Assembly (NCBI GenBank): GCA_003024785.1
Contig: PUQB01000169.1
Location: forward strand, 182,165-246,164
DNA length: 64,000 nucleotides
Source of the DNA: Selaginella tamariscina
Lineage: Eukaryota > Streptophyta > Lycopodiopsida > Selaginellales > Selaginellaceae
Reading direction: 5' to 3'
The translations under genes were made by a program, and so were the position numbers. Under the pieces are notes generated by a model. That model saw nothing but the letters and a program-made list of their open reading frames with translations, was not told where the DNA came from and searched no databases. The stretch's first letter is position 1; each line of letters begins with the position of its first letter. Below, one piece after another: positions 30,191 to 42,406 of this stretch.

Positions 30191-30924
30191 AATGTTTTAA
30201 AACTTACAAATTTTTTCTTATATAAAGAAATTAACATAAAGCTTTCATCTATATGAGTGGGTGAAGGGCACATTAAGGGTGTTATATAACTACTTTTATA
30301 CACACATTTATGAATTCCTTCATGATACAGCATTTAATGTTATTGTAAAGGGTACAGAGAAGAGGTACAACGAACGAGAACTTCATGTTGCCTGATGTAC
30401 ATGCAGTTAAGGGAGAAAGAGATAAGTAATAGGGTTATATACCTAGTTAATGGTGAGATTAAACCTTTATATAATGTCGTTGGTTTTGTAATATATACAC
30501 CTAGTTGTTTTTTTTTTCTGCCCGATACTTGTATACATTTAAGTGTGTTACCTTTTAAAATCCATGCCAATAACAAGTCAGGATTAATTAAATAATAGTT
30601 TCAATGTTATCTACAGTACAATAATGGCGTAAAAAATGTAGACTGTTATGTTATTATATTGTGTCGAACGTCCCACGTCCGCACGTGAATATATTTAACA
30701 ATTATTGAGTATTGTATAACAAACCTATTCAAACAAGAAAATCTATACAGTATTTTGATAATATTAACATAATCCACAGCTTGAATTAAATTGTCTAAAC
30801 ATGATTAATATATGCCTCTACCAAAAGTTAAACACTTGTGTATTTAAAAATAACAGGTGTTATTCACATAACAACAGCTACATATCAGGCGTTGTATATT
30901 CAAGTGTGTATATATATATTATTA

Positions 30925-31290
30925 TTAAGAAGAGTGGGCGGGATTAATCCCCTCTATAACTCTCACCAACTAATGGGAGAGAGGTGGTAGGATTAATTCC
31001 CCCTGTATAACATTTTTTAAAATTAAGATTTTATAAAATAAAATGGTGATGGGATTAATCCAATCGATGCTTTTTGCTGATTTTTAAATTGGTCCACAAG
31101 ATAAATTTTGTTTACAAATATTTAAATAAGAAATGATAAAAATTAATTCCGCCACCTCATTTCTGCTCTTAAAATGGTAAACAGTATTAATTCTGCACCT
31201 TGTTAAAAAAACTAAAAAAGCATTGGTCAAATTAACCCTTGCAATAACTTATTTATTTTAAAGAGTTATGGGCGGAATTAATCCCACCAC
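30925..31290. repeat. Array of GGGATTAATCCC-type palindromic words
   Basis: The self-complementary core GGATTAATCC or decayed versions recur at about 30940, 30988, 31050, 31143, 31184, 31230 and 31276, spaced 40-90 bp, usually with GG-rich sequence before and CC-rich after. The LTR element is inserted beside the last one. Function unknown. Confidence 0.6.
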
Positions 31291-31493
31291 TGTTACGACC
31301 CATATAACAAATCAAAGAATATTCTCCAAAAAGGTATAAGTTAGAATATTCCTAAAGAGCTATACCTAGATCTAAGAGAATGAGAACACCTAATATTGGA
31401 AGCCTTTGGAGAGCAGCGTGTGGAGACTAGAGATAGCTCAGGGAGGTCGGGTGGTTTTGTGAGGGTCTCTAGTTGTACTAGTGGTGCCTAACA
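31291..31493 (+). repeat. 5' LTR
   Basis: 203 bp, TG...CA, matching the 3' LTR except for a roughly 30-bp segment (around 31365-31398) missing from the other copy. Substitutions between the LTRs show the insertion is not recent. Confidence 0.88.
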
Positions 31494-31885
31494 ATTGGTA
31501 TGGAGAAAGGTTCGAGATGAGTGCCTGGTGAAGGGATAATACCACATGTGCGGAGACGTTGGACACTAAAAGTAAATTGTTCAAGGAGAAGCAAGCCCAA
31601 GGGCAAAAGTTTCAATGGCAAGGACAAGTAAACGCCTAAGAAGCTTTAGGAGATGGAGCGTGGAGAGGAGCACAAAGGAGACTTCTCTAAACCACAAGGT
31701 AAATTTCTATTTGTTCTTGCTCAATAGGTAAACTACATGGCACGGGAGGAGCCACACACACGTGCTATTGTGGTGGAGGGACGACTTGGTGAGCGTCAGT
31801 GCGAGTCCTTGTGGATAGCATGAGTGATAACTTTGTGTCAACAAAGTTAGTGGAGGAGTGCAGCTTGCCCATGAAGACTGTGCCT

Positions 31886-32505
31886 CAATACGAATTTGAA
31901 GGCTCAGCTATCACACAGAGCTATAGTGCTTGTGTGGAGGAGTTACAGCTGGAGGTTGGCAAAACCCAGCTGGAGCTGCACGAAGAGCCTCAATACGAGA
32001 TTGAGGCTCAGCTATCACACAGAGCTACAGTGCTTGTGTGGAGGAGTTACAGCTGAGGTTGGCAAAACCCAGCTGGTGGAGCTGCGAAGAGCCTCAATAC
32101 GAGATTGAGGGCTCAGCTATCACACAGAGCTACAGTGCTTGTGTGGAGGAGTTACAGCCAAAACCCAGCTGGTGGAGCTGCACGAAGAGCCTCAATACGA
32201 GATTGAGGGCTCAGCTATCACACAGAGCTACATGCTTGTGTGGAGGAGTTACAGCTAGGTTGGCAAAACCCACTGGTGGAGCTGCACGAAGACTGTGCCT
32301 CAATGAGATTGAGGGCTCAGCTATCACACAGAGCTACAGTGCTTTGTGGAGGAGTTACAGCTGTAGGTTGGCAAAACCCAGCTGGTGGAGCTGAACGAAG
32401 ATGTGCCTCAATACGAGATTGAGGGCTTAGTTGTCACACAGAGCTAAATTGCTTGTGTGGAGGAGTTACAGCTAGAGGTTGGCAAAACCCTGGTGGAGAC
32501 TTTCT
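31886..32505 (+). repeat. Six tandem copies of a roughly 105-bp unit in the protease region
   Basis: Units start at about 31886, 31991, 32095, 32190, 32301 and 32408, each beginning TCAATACGAGATTGAGG and including a stretch translating as AITQSYSACVEELQ. They differ by small indels, which rotate the reading frame from copy to copy, so the array is not one long protein. It grew by local duplication after or during decay of the element. Confidence 0.8.
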
Positions 32506-33004
32506 TTCTTGCGAAGCTAGTGCGTGTGGATCCTAAGATCTAGTGGAGCACCAAGCACATGAAGCTTGAGTATAGTGAAGTGAAAGACACTTGGTTTGGA
32601 ACAAAGCTTGAGTCTCCAAACAAGTTCTTTTACTGTCACCTTGAGCAAAGCTGTTGTGCGAGGAGTTTGCTGACGTCTTCCCTCCGAGCTACCTCATGGC
32701 TACCACATGCAAGAGGTGTGGAGCTGGAATAGGGTACAAAAGCCATTTACCGTAAGCCATTGACTGAGCCATGCTAAGGAGCAAGAGGTTAAGAGACAAG
32801 TGATGGAGCTATTGGAATATGGCTTCATACAACTGAGCAAGTCTCCATTTGGTGCACCAGTATTGCTTGTCAGGAAGAAAATGGCACCATGAGGATGTGC
32901 ATAGACTAAGAGCTCTCAACAAGCAAAAAAGGACAAGATGCCCATGCCATGTGTGGATACTATCATGGATCATCTCGGTGGAGCCAGAGTGTTCATCAAG
33001 ATAG

Positions 33005-33448
33005 TTGGGCATTTCGAGTTCATTATGCCATTCGCTTAACAAATGCCCAGTCACATTCACTCGATTGACGACTGAGGTGTTTGGTGACTACTTGCACTTT
33101 GTGGAGATCTTCCTCAACGATATTCTTATTTACAGTAAGAATATGAAGGAGCATGTGCAGCATTTGCGAAAGTTCTTCATTGTTGGAGAACAAGCTCTAT
33201 GCAAAGAAAGCAAATGTGCATTTGCTCAGTGCAAAGTGGAGTATTTGGGTCACATTGTGATGCCAAGTGGAGTGAATACTGATCCACAGAAGGTGGCAGT
33301 GGTGGAGCAATGGCTAGTTCCTAGCAATGCAGAAGAGTTACGGAGTTTCTTGGGCATGGCTGGTTATTACCGGCGGTATGTCAAGGATTATGCCAAGAAA
33401 GCTTCTCCATTAACTAGGTTACTGAGGAAGGACGTTCCCTTTGCATGA
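33005..33448 (+). pseudogene. Reverse transcriptase fragment of the LTR element
   Basis: The open segment carries the second half of the gypsy-type RT palm and thumb: VEIFLNDILIYSKN (active-site aspartates reduced to ND), EYLGHIV, then the connection FLGMAGYYRRYVKDYA. The upstream part (about 32640-33000) is split over frames. Catalytic activity is not expected. Confidence 0.85.
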
Positions 33449-33888
33449 AGTGCTTCAGAGAAGAGCAGTTTCCAAGCTTTAAAACAAGCTTTGGTACGTG
33501 CACTAGTTTTATGTATTGCAGATCCCTCTAAGCCTTATGAGGTATCGTGTGATGCAAGTGGAGTGGCCATTGGAGTTGTACTTATGTAAGAGGGAAGGCC
33601 TATTGCTTATAAGAGTCGTACTTGAATCCTATAGAGCAACAATACTCAACGTATGAGCAAGAACTACTGGCTATTGTTAATGCATTATGAGTTTGGAGGC
33701 ATTATCTTTATGGTGCAAGTTTCAAAAAATTCCAAACACGCTTATGTAATGCATTAACAAGGACGGTCAGTGAGTTTAACCAGGTAGTTCAACATGCTCA
33801 AGCACAAGACGCTGAGGTGCAGGAGCTCAAAGGACAACTAGAGCCACCATTCTCATTTTAGGATGGAGTTTTGTACTATAATGGCCGT

Positions 33889-34035
33889 GTGTATCTTCCT
33901 CGTGTGGACCATTTAATCAACCAGGTATATATTTCCATCATGATCACCCGGAGGCTGGCCATGTGTATCTCCTCGTGTGGACCATTTAATCAACCAGGTA
34001 TTATATTTCCATCATAATCACCCAAAGGCTGGTTT
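33889..34035 (+). repeat. 73-bp tandem duplication in the integrase region
   Basis: 33889-33961 and 33962-34035 are two copies of one segment encoding LPRVDHLINQ and the start of the zinc-binding part of integrase. Confidence 0.8.
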
Positions 34036-34143
34036 TAGGGGAGAAAAACGTATGTGTTGATCAAGAGAAGGTTCTATTGGAGGAATATGAAAGCTAATAT
34101 CATAGAGTACTACAGGACTTGTGACAAGTATTAGCAAGTAAAG

Positions 34144-34790
34144 GTGCCCATGGAAAAACTAAGTGGGCTATTAGTACCATTGCCTATTCTAAACAGGCGA
34201 TGGGCAGTATCTCTATGGACTCTATTACCCATTTGCCAAGGACACAGTGGCATTGGAATGAGTCCATATTATGCTATGTTTGGACGGCATTCCAAGACAA
34301 CTTTTGAACTGGGTTTAACAAGTAAGAAAGCTCAAGGCAACATGAATGAGGAAGTTAAAGATCTGAGTGTTGAGCTTAAAAACATTCAGAGTTTGTGCAA
34401 GAAGAACTTACAAGCAGCTCAAAGCCGAGCTATTAAGTTTGCTAATGAGCATAGAAGTTTTCAAGAGTTCCAGGTGGAAGACTATGTATATCTCCGAGTG
34501 GTATTTGTCACACATGTAAGGCGGAACACTATTGTGGCCTTACAGAAGGGACACAATGATAAGTTGTCTCCATGTACTCAGGTCCTTATAAGATTCTGGA
34601 GCGTATCGATAAGGTGGTATATCGACTACGGCTACCAGAAGGAGTGAGGGTGCACCCAGTGTTTCATGTTAGCCAGTTAAAGAAAGTACTCATAAAGAAC
34701 GAATCCCAAGTAGATTCTTTGTGGATGTACAAGGCTAATGATACAAGACCAATTGAGTAAGTTATATTGCCATTGAGGACAAGGACTTGC
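34144..34790 (+). pseudogene. Integrase C-terminal remains of the LTR element
   Basis: About 34240-34500 encodes YYAMFGRHSKT and the following helical region; about 34570-34740 encodes the GPYKILERI / VHPVFHVSQLKK C-terminal module. The catalytic core before it is mostly deleted. Two frames are needed to read both parts. Confidence 0.75.
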
Positions 34791-34804
34791 TAATGGGGGA
34801 GGAT

Positions 34805-34976
34805 TGTTACGACCCGTATAACGAATCAAAGAATATTCTTTAGAAAGGTATAAACTAGAATATCCTAAAGAGCTAATATTAGAAGCCTTTGCAGAGCAGC
34901 GTGTGGAGACTAGAGACAGCTCGGAGGTTAGGTGGTTTTGTGAAGGTCTCTAGTTTGTACATAGTGGTGCCTAACA
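34805..34976 (+). repeat. 3' LTR, internally deleted
   Basis: 172 bp; starts directly after the purine tract. Its right end is repeated once more in a tandem duplication at 35010-35100. Confidence 0.88.
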
Positions 34977-35100
34977 ACCACCCATAAACAACTCTTTAAC
35001 AACAGAAAGAGCTCGGAGGTTAGGTGTTTGTGAAGGTCTCTAGTTTGTACATAGTGGTGCCTAACAACCACCCATAAACAACTCTTTAACAACAGAAAGA
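34918..35100 (+). repeat. Tandem duplication spanning the 3' LTR end and flank
   Basis: 34918-35009 and 35010-35100 repeat the last part of the LTR together with the target duplication and the host sequence CCATAAACAACTC. The duplication therefore happened after insertion. Confidence 0.85.
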
Positions 35101-35125
35101 AAGTTGACTATACTAAACCATTGTA

Positions 35126-35232
35126 TTCAATATATATAATGTGTGTTTAAATCATACAAGTTCGAGATTATACACCAATTTATATAATGTGTGTTTAAAT
35201 CATACAAGTTCGAGATTATACACCAATTTATC
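35126..35232. repeat. 48-bp tandem duplication
   Basis: Two near-perfect copies of a unit starting ATAATGTGTGTTTAAATCAT lie directly before the tRNA-Cys at 35256. Confidence 0.85.
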
Positions 35233-35255
35233 GCTGCATGCATATATATGTTGCA

Positions 35256-35327
35256 AGGAGGCAATTAGATTCGAACTAATGACCCACTGGACTGCAGCCA
35301 GATGCTCTGCCACTGAGCTATACCTCC
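35256..35327 (-). tRNA. trnC-GCA: tRNA-Cys(GCA), structurally complete copy
   Basis: 72 nt with a complete cloverleaf. Acceptor GGAGGTA/TGCCTCC, D-arm GCTC AGTGGCA GAGC, anticodon stem CTGG/CCAG with loop CTGCAGT (anticodon GCA, T33 present), five-base variable loop, and a fully paired T-stem ATTAG/CTAAT with loop TTCGAAT. Discriminator base is T, as required for Cys identity. A-box TAGCTCAGTGG is canonical; the B-box is imperfect (AGTTCGAATCT). No T-run terminator follows closely. It is the best preserved of a family of at least seven copies here and could be functional or a recent insert. Confidence 0.72.
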
Positions 35328-35562
35328 ATCAACACACTATGATTAGTTTTATACATTTATATGTATAACGTGATATAGATACATATGAATATGTACGAGT
35401 TTAAATTATTAAAGTCATGTCTTCAAAGTTGAAACTTGTTAATGTGTACGAGTGAGAGAAAATTTATATCCTTCGCACATGTGAAATTGGTAATATAACT
35501 ACCTTGTACTGCTACAGTATAATACATACCTAAAAAGGGGCATTATTTATTCTATATTGAAT

Positions 35563-35618
35563 GGAGGTATAGCTCATTGGTAGGGCATCTGTCCCTAGTT
35601 GACCATGGTTAATTCCTT
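35563..35618 (+). pseudogene. tRNA-Cys-like copy, degenerate
   Basis: GGAGGTATAGCTCATTGGTAGGGCATCTG preserves acceptor and D-arm, but the anticodon arm is scrambled (TCCCTAG) and the 3' half decays into AATTCCTT. Confidence 0.6.
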
Positions 35619-38600
35619 AAAGAGTATTTAATATATATATATATTATATATAATATAACAACATTACATCCTTTTTAGCTTTTATTAAATGACTTCTGGC
35701 TTCAAGTAATACCAACTTAAAGTGTATATATATGTGTGTAGCAAATCATTAACATAACGCAATTAAGTGACTTTGAGATACTTTCTTTTATAGCTTTTAT
35801 TATATGACTTCTGGTTAGTACTAATACCAATCTCATAAATAAATATTTATCACCTTTAATAAACTTAAGATACATATATATGATTAAAATATATAATTAC
35901 TTATTAATTTTAACATAACAGAAGTATGTAATTAAAAGACTGAGGCATACTTTTTTTTAAGCTTATATTATATAACTTCTGGTTTAGTACTGATACCAAT
36001 CTCGTAAACAAATATTTTTAAGCTCTAATAAAGTTAGATAAACATATATGATTAGAATATTATAATTACTTAGTAATTTTAATTGCAACTTGAACAAGAT
36101 ACGCTTGAACGGTTATTTTATAGTATATTATTATAATATTGGAGATTTGTATATTTGTATACTCAGCTATTAGACCGTGTAGTAAAATCTAATTATAAAT
36201 GATATAAGATTACGGTATATACAACTTAAGTTATTCGTATATTATACCATTGAGAGCTTAACATTGTAATATGTGTGTGCATCTGATTTAGCCTATAGTA
36301 AAATGTGTATACTTCCATATATATATGTTTACATAATAAAATAAAAACATTCATAGTAGATATTTAAACTATATTGATAGTGTGACTAATTACATAGAAC
36401 TAATATATAAAATATGATCTAAAATATTATTAGAATCTAGTTCAAAACGATTATAAAATCATGTTATTTTTTTTATGTTGTGTGAGACACTACGAATAGC
36501 ACATGCCATGAAAGGGCATTTACTACGTTAGTTCACTCAAATGTAGAACACACACACAGATGGCGTACGTTTTGCTACGGAAGTTCACTAAATGCAGATA
36601 CATATGCATATGTATACACGCATGATACTCTCTGAATATAACGACTTTATATAAGTTTCACGTGTGTACATTGTGATTTATATACAAAGACGTGTTTAGA
36701 CGTCTTAACTAGCTTTAACATTTTAATAAAATAATATTATATTATAATGTAAATAAATCGGGAAAAAGAGGCAGCACCGTTGGATTTATTTACAATTAAA
36801 TAAATTCAAGATGCAAACGCCATCTAAAATTTCACTAAATAGCATTATTATTTTAAACTTTAATGATAGATATAAATTTTATTTTAAAAAATTTAATGTT
36901 TCCTTACGTAATAAAAAGGCAAATATTTTTAAAATGACGTCGTAAATATAGTATAGTAATTATTGTTTTTATATATGCAGAAAGTTTTATAGAAAATATA
37001 CAATACAATATGACTCCGTACACAAACTACATACATAATTGCCGTATTCAGGAGTTGCCTGTGTATTTTAGGGCATTATGCATTTAGTATGGAGTTCATC
37101 TATGTTCTAAAAACCCTTAATAAACTAATATTAAATCAAAATTTAGAAGGAATTACTTTGTCTCCATCACATCTTTAATTAATAAAATTTAAAATAATAA
37201 TAATTTTATTCTTGATATGTATCTAGTTAGTGACAAATCAATTATTAATTCATAATATCAAAACTGCGTTTGTCTAGTTTGCACACTTTACAAAGCAAGA
37301 ATGTTTTCAGCTCTTACAGTAAAAAAAACTAAAGACCCAAAATCATTCTCACAAAATATATATAAATCTTAGCTCTTTTATATATTTGTATTCATTCTAT
37401 TAAAAAGAATATTTTAGACTTCAATCGCATTCGTTTTTCAATTAAAAAAACAATAAACCAAACCAGAATATTCTAAAAACCCATTAAACCAAACCAGAAT
37501 ACTCTAAAACCCATTTTAACTTTGACTTTTTTAATATTTGTGTGAACTTATGTGTGACAAATTTGTTAAACATGATATTTATAAATTTTTTTATATATTT
37601 ATAAAAATAAAGCCCAAAGCACATTTCATCTTATTAAAATAACTAATTTACAAATAAACATATTAAATACACATCAAAACATGAAACTCCAATACCTTCT
37701 GAAGGTCTTTTTAATTTCAACATCATCGTGTTAAAGTTGTACTAACTAACTTTAATGTTAAAGTTTATATATATAAAAAGTTCTATGTTTCCATCATATT
37801 TATACTATCAAACAAATTAATAAATTAGTCATACTTAATAACCCTTTATACGTCTGTTAGTTACTTTATATTATCCTTTCCCAGTGAAAACTTCTTTAAC
37901 ATGGGTAACTAATTAAAGAGGTTTTTTAAAAATTAAACATTTGTATACAATATACTTAAAGAACTGACTTAACAAAGAACCTTATAAAAATTAACCATTT
38001 CCATAAATAATTTAAAATAATGTTTTTTATCTAAATTTTAAAAAATACATAAGAATAAAGTCACTAATAACAAACTAAGAAAGTGATTCTATTACAAAAA
38101 TTATAATTTTTATGTTGTTTCTAACTCAGTTTTCTGGATTGGTGACCACCGTAACTAAGTTGTCGTCCAAGTAACAACCCTCATGTTGTTACTCTCGTGT
38201 GTATTATACTTAAAAAGACTGGCTTGTTTTTGTCTTATAAAGGTTTATTTACATATTTTGACTTCCTTCCTTTAAATATATATTTATGATTTTTTATGTG
38301 TGTATAATATATGTTAGACTTCTGCTATATGGATGTATATATATAGCTGTGTCTCTCAAATGTACGTACATACATATACACATTCATTCTGATATCTTTC
38401 CGATTTGTTACGTAAGACGTATTAATAATAATATCTTTAAATACACACTTCAGATATATTTCTGATTTGTTGTGTATATTTATATATAAATACTAAATTA
38501 TAAATTGTTATGCGTATACATATATACATACTATATGGAGCTTTGTATGTGTGGTATGCATTGTTTGTGCATGACACAGATACATGTATTCTACTTAGCA

Positions 38601-40865
38601 GCTATGTATATACCATATGAGTTTAAATTATTATGTCTTCATGGTATGTAGATCATATATTTAAAAATTGAAAATGAATAACAGGCATGCATATCATCTG
38701 TGTGTGTGAGAGAGATAATAATTCCATTTATGTTAGAAATGTGTACATAACACACACATTTACGTCACATAGATTGCATGTCATATGAGTTTTTTAACAA
38801 CTGAAAGCTGCTGAATATACTAAATAAACCATTGTGGTTGATATATCGTGTGTATGTCTGTGTGTAAATCACACCAAGTGAAAGACGTGCTCAATCAGAA
38901 TATGGTAAACCACCCTTGAAATGTCTAGTTACAATGTTATATATTATCTATGCAGCATTTTAATTCTTATTCTTATTCTAATCTTGTGTATTCTTGTTAT
39001 ATGCAAAGCAAGTCCAGTTTAATACTATGCATCACAAGAGACCTTCTCCTTAACAGATTTAAAAACTTCCGTCGAATTATTATTTCTTTATTTATTTAAA
39101 TAAAGTGGAATACTGAGTTTGTATAACTAATGAATAAAATAATTAAATTTGTCTACATATATTGCATATATAGTCGTAGGGCAAGATTAATACTCTCTCT
39201 CTCTATACACGGCGGTTGATATGCGGACGTGTCATTACACATTCTGTACCTCTGTTTTCCGGTTATAAACTTTATTGTATTTGTATTTGATTTTTACTAA
39301 ACCTTTTGGTTAAATATTTGACTTAAAATTTGAAATCATATTAAAACGAAGCTGTATAACATTAAAACAAATTATAAAGTTAAATCATGTTACACCAGAG
39401 ATAACGTTTATACAAATAAAATTTCTATTTTTTTTTTTTTTATAAAAGTAGAATAAACATAAAAACTTAAACAGTTATTTATGTGGCTTGTAATAATTAT
39501 TTATATACTATAATAACAAAATTAATTTATAATTAATGATTAATGTAATTAGCTTTTTAGTGTATACATGTGTGTGTATTCAGCTCGAGAAATGTAAGGG
39601 TTCAAACTCTACTCTGTTCTGTAATTAGGGTTCAGACTCTTTGCTCTGTTCTATATTATATTGGCACTTGCTCTTTGTTAATATCTCAGCCCTCTTTACT
39701 CACCTCCACTGGTGTCTGTTTCTAAGGATCTCAAGGGTTTTTTTATTACACATTCACATTCATACACACTCATTGAATGTATATTTAGATATACAATTGA
39801 ACTATATTTAAAACCTTTAATACTTTAACATTTATAATTTATATTCGGTCGAGGATTTTTCTATTTAAAAATTATAAAGAGACCTTATCAATTTATTAAA
39901 ATGTTTAAATAAGTGAAAAATAGACATATATTAAAAAAAGGAACATATATGTGAGTTAAGTATGCATGAATGTTTTTGTTATTTTTATGCCCAATCAAGT
40001 AAAACAAAAACCTTTTAAATTAATACAGGTCTAAAGAAATATAAATTATTAAAGAATTTAAAATTTTATAGTTTTATAATTTTCAAAATCTGGTCGATTG
40101 CAAATATAAATATAGTGTCAAATGTATATAATACTTACTATATATATTGATGTATGTAGTGTTATTGTTTACTTTATTCATATTTCTCATGTAAATGTTA
40201 CTCTTATCAGTTCAAAATGTTTTTCTGTAATATAAATATTAATAAATTGTTATAATATTTTATTTTGCATTATTATTTCTTAAATAATATGATAAATCCA
40301 TGTGAAACCTATTCATATTCATCTCAATTATTTTCAATTGCGAAATTTATATTTTTTTTAACCACATTCTTTTGTGTGTGTGTTTGTGTAGAGAGAGAGA
40401 GAGAGAGATAGATAGGAATTGAAAAGCAATATATATTATATATAAGTAAGCAATACACATACACATTGTTAGGCTAGTGTGTCTATTACCATACATTTTT
40501 TTTATATATAGATATAGTATGCATGTATACCGCAATTATGTTCTTTATATGTAGCCATTAATATGATGATAACACTTTATAAATCAATTTTGTTATTATT
40601 ACGTACATATATAGGATTCACTTCTTTCCACACACACTTGTGTATACAAAGACGTATATACAGATCATACACACATTATTGCAATCATATGCTTACTTTG
40701 CTTTAGCATCTCTCAACCCAACGACTAATCAATTTCATGTAAGTGTACCCTGATGTATCTGATTGTATGTTTTATACTTACATCTCTCTCTCCCAATGTT
40801 TAAGATATGCCATTAAACTAAATATTATACATAGGCATATCATAATTCTATTCTGTGCTACGAAG

Positions 40866-40922
40866 AAAACAGCCATTGGAACAATGACCCACTAGACTCT
40901 CTATCATTGAGCTATACCTGCA
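40866..40922 (-). pseudogene. tRNA-Cys-like copy lacking the anticodon arm
   Basis: Minus strand: GCAGGTATAGCTCAATGATAGAG runs directly into GTCTAGTGGGTCATTG. About 12 bases containing most of the anticodon stem-loop are missing. The 3' part is decayed. Confidence 0.6.
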
Positions 40923-40988
40923 TTAACACAAGTTTTACTGTTGACATAATGGTTTATTTATACATAAGAAAAAGAGCATTTTACTTAT

Positions 40989-41365
40989 TTTTAATTTGTT
41001 TTGATTGTTTACATATAAAGACTGGCTCCTCTTTTCAAAGCTATCATTATCATTATTTTTATTTTATTTTTAATTTATTTTAACTATTTACATACAAAGA
41101 CTGCCTCCTCTTCTCAAAATATCATTAACGCTATTTTATTTATTTTAATTGTTTTGACTATTTATATATAAAGACTGGCCCCTTTTTTCAAAAATATCAT
41201 TATCGTTGTTTTATTGTTTTTAATTTGTTTTGACTATTTACATTTAAAGACTGGCTGGCTCTTTTCAAAAATATCATTATCGTTGTTTTATTGTTTTTTA
41301 ATTTGTTTTGACTATTTACATTTAAAGACTGCTCTTCTTTTCAAAGATATCATTATCGTTCTCTT
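40989..41365. repeat. Five tandem copies of a roughly 77-bp unit
   Basis: Units start at about 40989, 41069, 41146, 41220 and 41298, each with the order TTTGACTATTTACAT, AAAGACTGGCTCC, then ATATCATTATCGTTG. Divergence is about 10-20 percent. Minisatellite, no coding. Confidence 0.85.
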
Positions 41366-41585
41366 ATGAAGGGTCATTTGCATACTTTAACTTCCTTTTT
41401 AATATATATTTTTATGATTTTTGATGTATGTGTATAATATATGTCTATGATTTTTTATGTATGTGTATAATATATGTCAAGGTCTTATCTTGTCTTTGCT
41501 ATTATGTGTGTCTCAAATGTACGTACATACATACCTTGGTGATATGATTTATTATGTGTGTAAATGCATATATATATATATATAA

Positions 41586-41638
41586 AGAGGCAACCCACTG
41601 GACTGCAGCCAGATGCTCTACCACTGAGCTGTACCTCC
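41586..41638 (-). pseudogene. tRNA-Cys-like copy lacking the T-arm
   Basis: Minus strand has acceptor, D-arm and anticodon arm with GCA intact, then passes from CCAGTGGG straight to TTGCCTC. An 18-base segment with the entire T-arm is cleanly absent while both acceptor strands remain. Upstream lies the hairpin leader (arms 41645-41659 and 41669-41681). Confidence 0.65.
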
Positions 41639-42406
41639 ATTAATATCATGATAAAACTTGCATGGGATAAGTTTTCATGATAATACATTTATATGTATAT
41701 ATGTTATAAAATAGATATGTTCATCAAATGTTTTGCATGGCTATATACTTTATTAGATATGGTTGTATATGAGTTTAAATTATTAAAGTCATGTCTTTAA
41801 AGTTGATAAACTTGTTAATGTCTGAGATTGAACGCATATCATCTGTATAAGCTTCCACGACAGCCCAAAATCAGTGCGAGTGTGTTTAGGAAGATTATAT
41901 CCTGTCAAATAACTTCATATATTTTACATACTGTTAGAAATGTGTAATAACATATATAGTATGCATATGGATACAAACACAAACTTAAAAAGCTTGTTAA
42001 TGTGGTTGTGGTAATGTATTCTTGCATTGTGTGTGTGTGTGAGAGAGAGAGAGAAAGAGTTAAGAAGACGTGTGTGTATGGACGTATGTATGTGTAAATT
42101 TCACACATGTAAAAATTGGTAATATAAGTACTTTGTACTGCTACAGTGCGAATACATGCCCAAAAAGGGCATTGTTTATGCTGTGTGAAACATCTTAAGA
42201 GGACGTCAGCATTGGGTGTGAAAAGTATATTTGCAGAATCTTTATTTGAATAGACCAGTTATTTTAGTTTCCATCAAAGTTCGTGTATATGTGTGTGTGG
42301 TGTGTGTATAGATAGATAGAGAGAGACAGAGAGAGAGTGTGTGTATGTGTATTATCATGAAAACTAAACCATATAAGTGCTGTCATAGAACTTAATAATC
42401 TGTTAA

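Larger units (their letters stand above)
31291..34976 (+). mobile_element. Degraded Ty3/gypsy-type LTR retrotransposon
   Basis: An element of 3.7 kb with LTRs at 31291-31493 and 34805-34976 starting TGTTACGACC and ending TAACA, flanked on both sides by ACCAC (31286-31290, 34977-34981), a 5-bp target duplication. A primer-binding-like TTGGTATGGAG follows the 5' LTR at 31495-31505, and a purine tract (aatgggggagga) precedes the 3' LTR. Order of remains: protease-like segment (about 31799-31890), tandem repeats, reverse transcriptase (about 32640-33440, with the YLDD-type motif changed to FLND, then YLGHIV and FLGMAGYYRRYV), RNase H fragment (about 33450-33720), and integrase N-terminal and C-terminal pieces. 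Most of the integrase core is gone, and stops and frameshifts interrupt every domain, so it cannot move on its own. The order PR-RT-RH-INT places it in Ty3/gypsy. Confidence 0.9.

Noticed and set aside
31799..32422. Repeat protein encoded by the tandem units in the LTR element
   Set aside because: The units shift frame between copies, so no continuous repeat protein exists.
35141..35368. 75-codon frame over the tRNA-Cys at 35256
   Set aside because: It overlaps a tandem repeat and the reverse strand of a tRNA, which explains the open frame.
40989..41365. CRISPR-like regular repeats
   Set aside because: Units are directly adjacent without unique spacers, in a plant nuclear context; it is a minisatellite.
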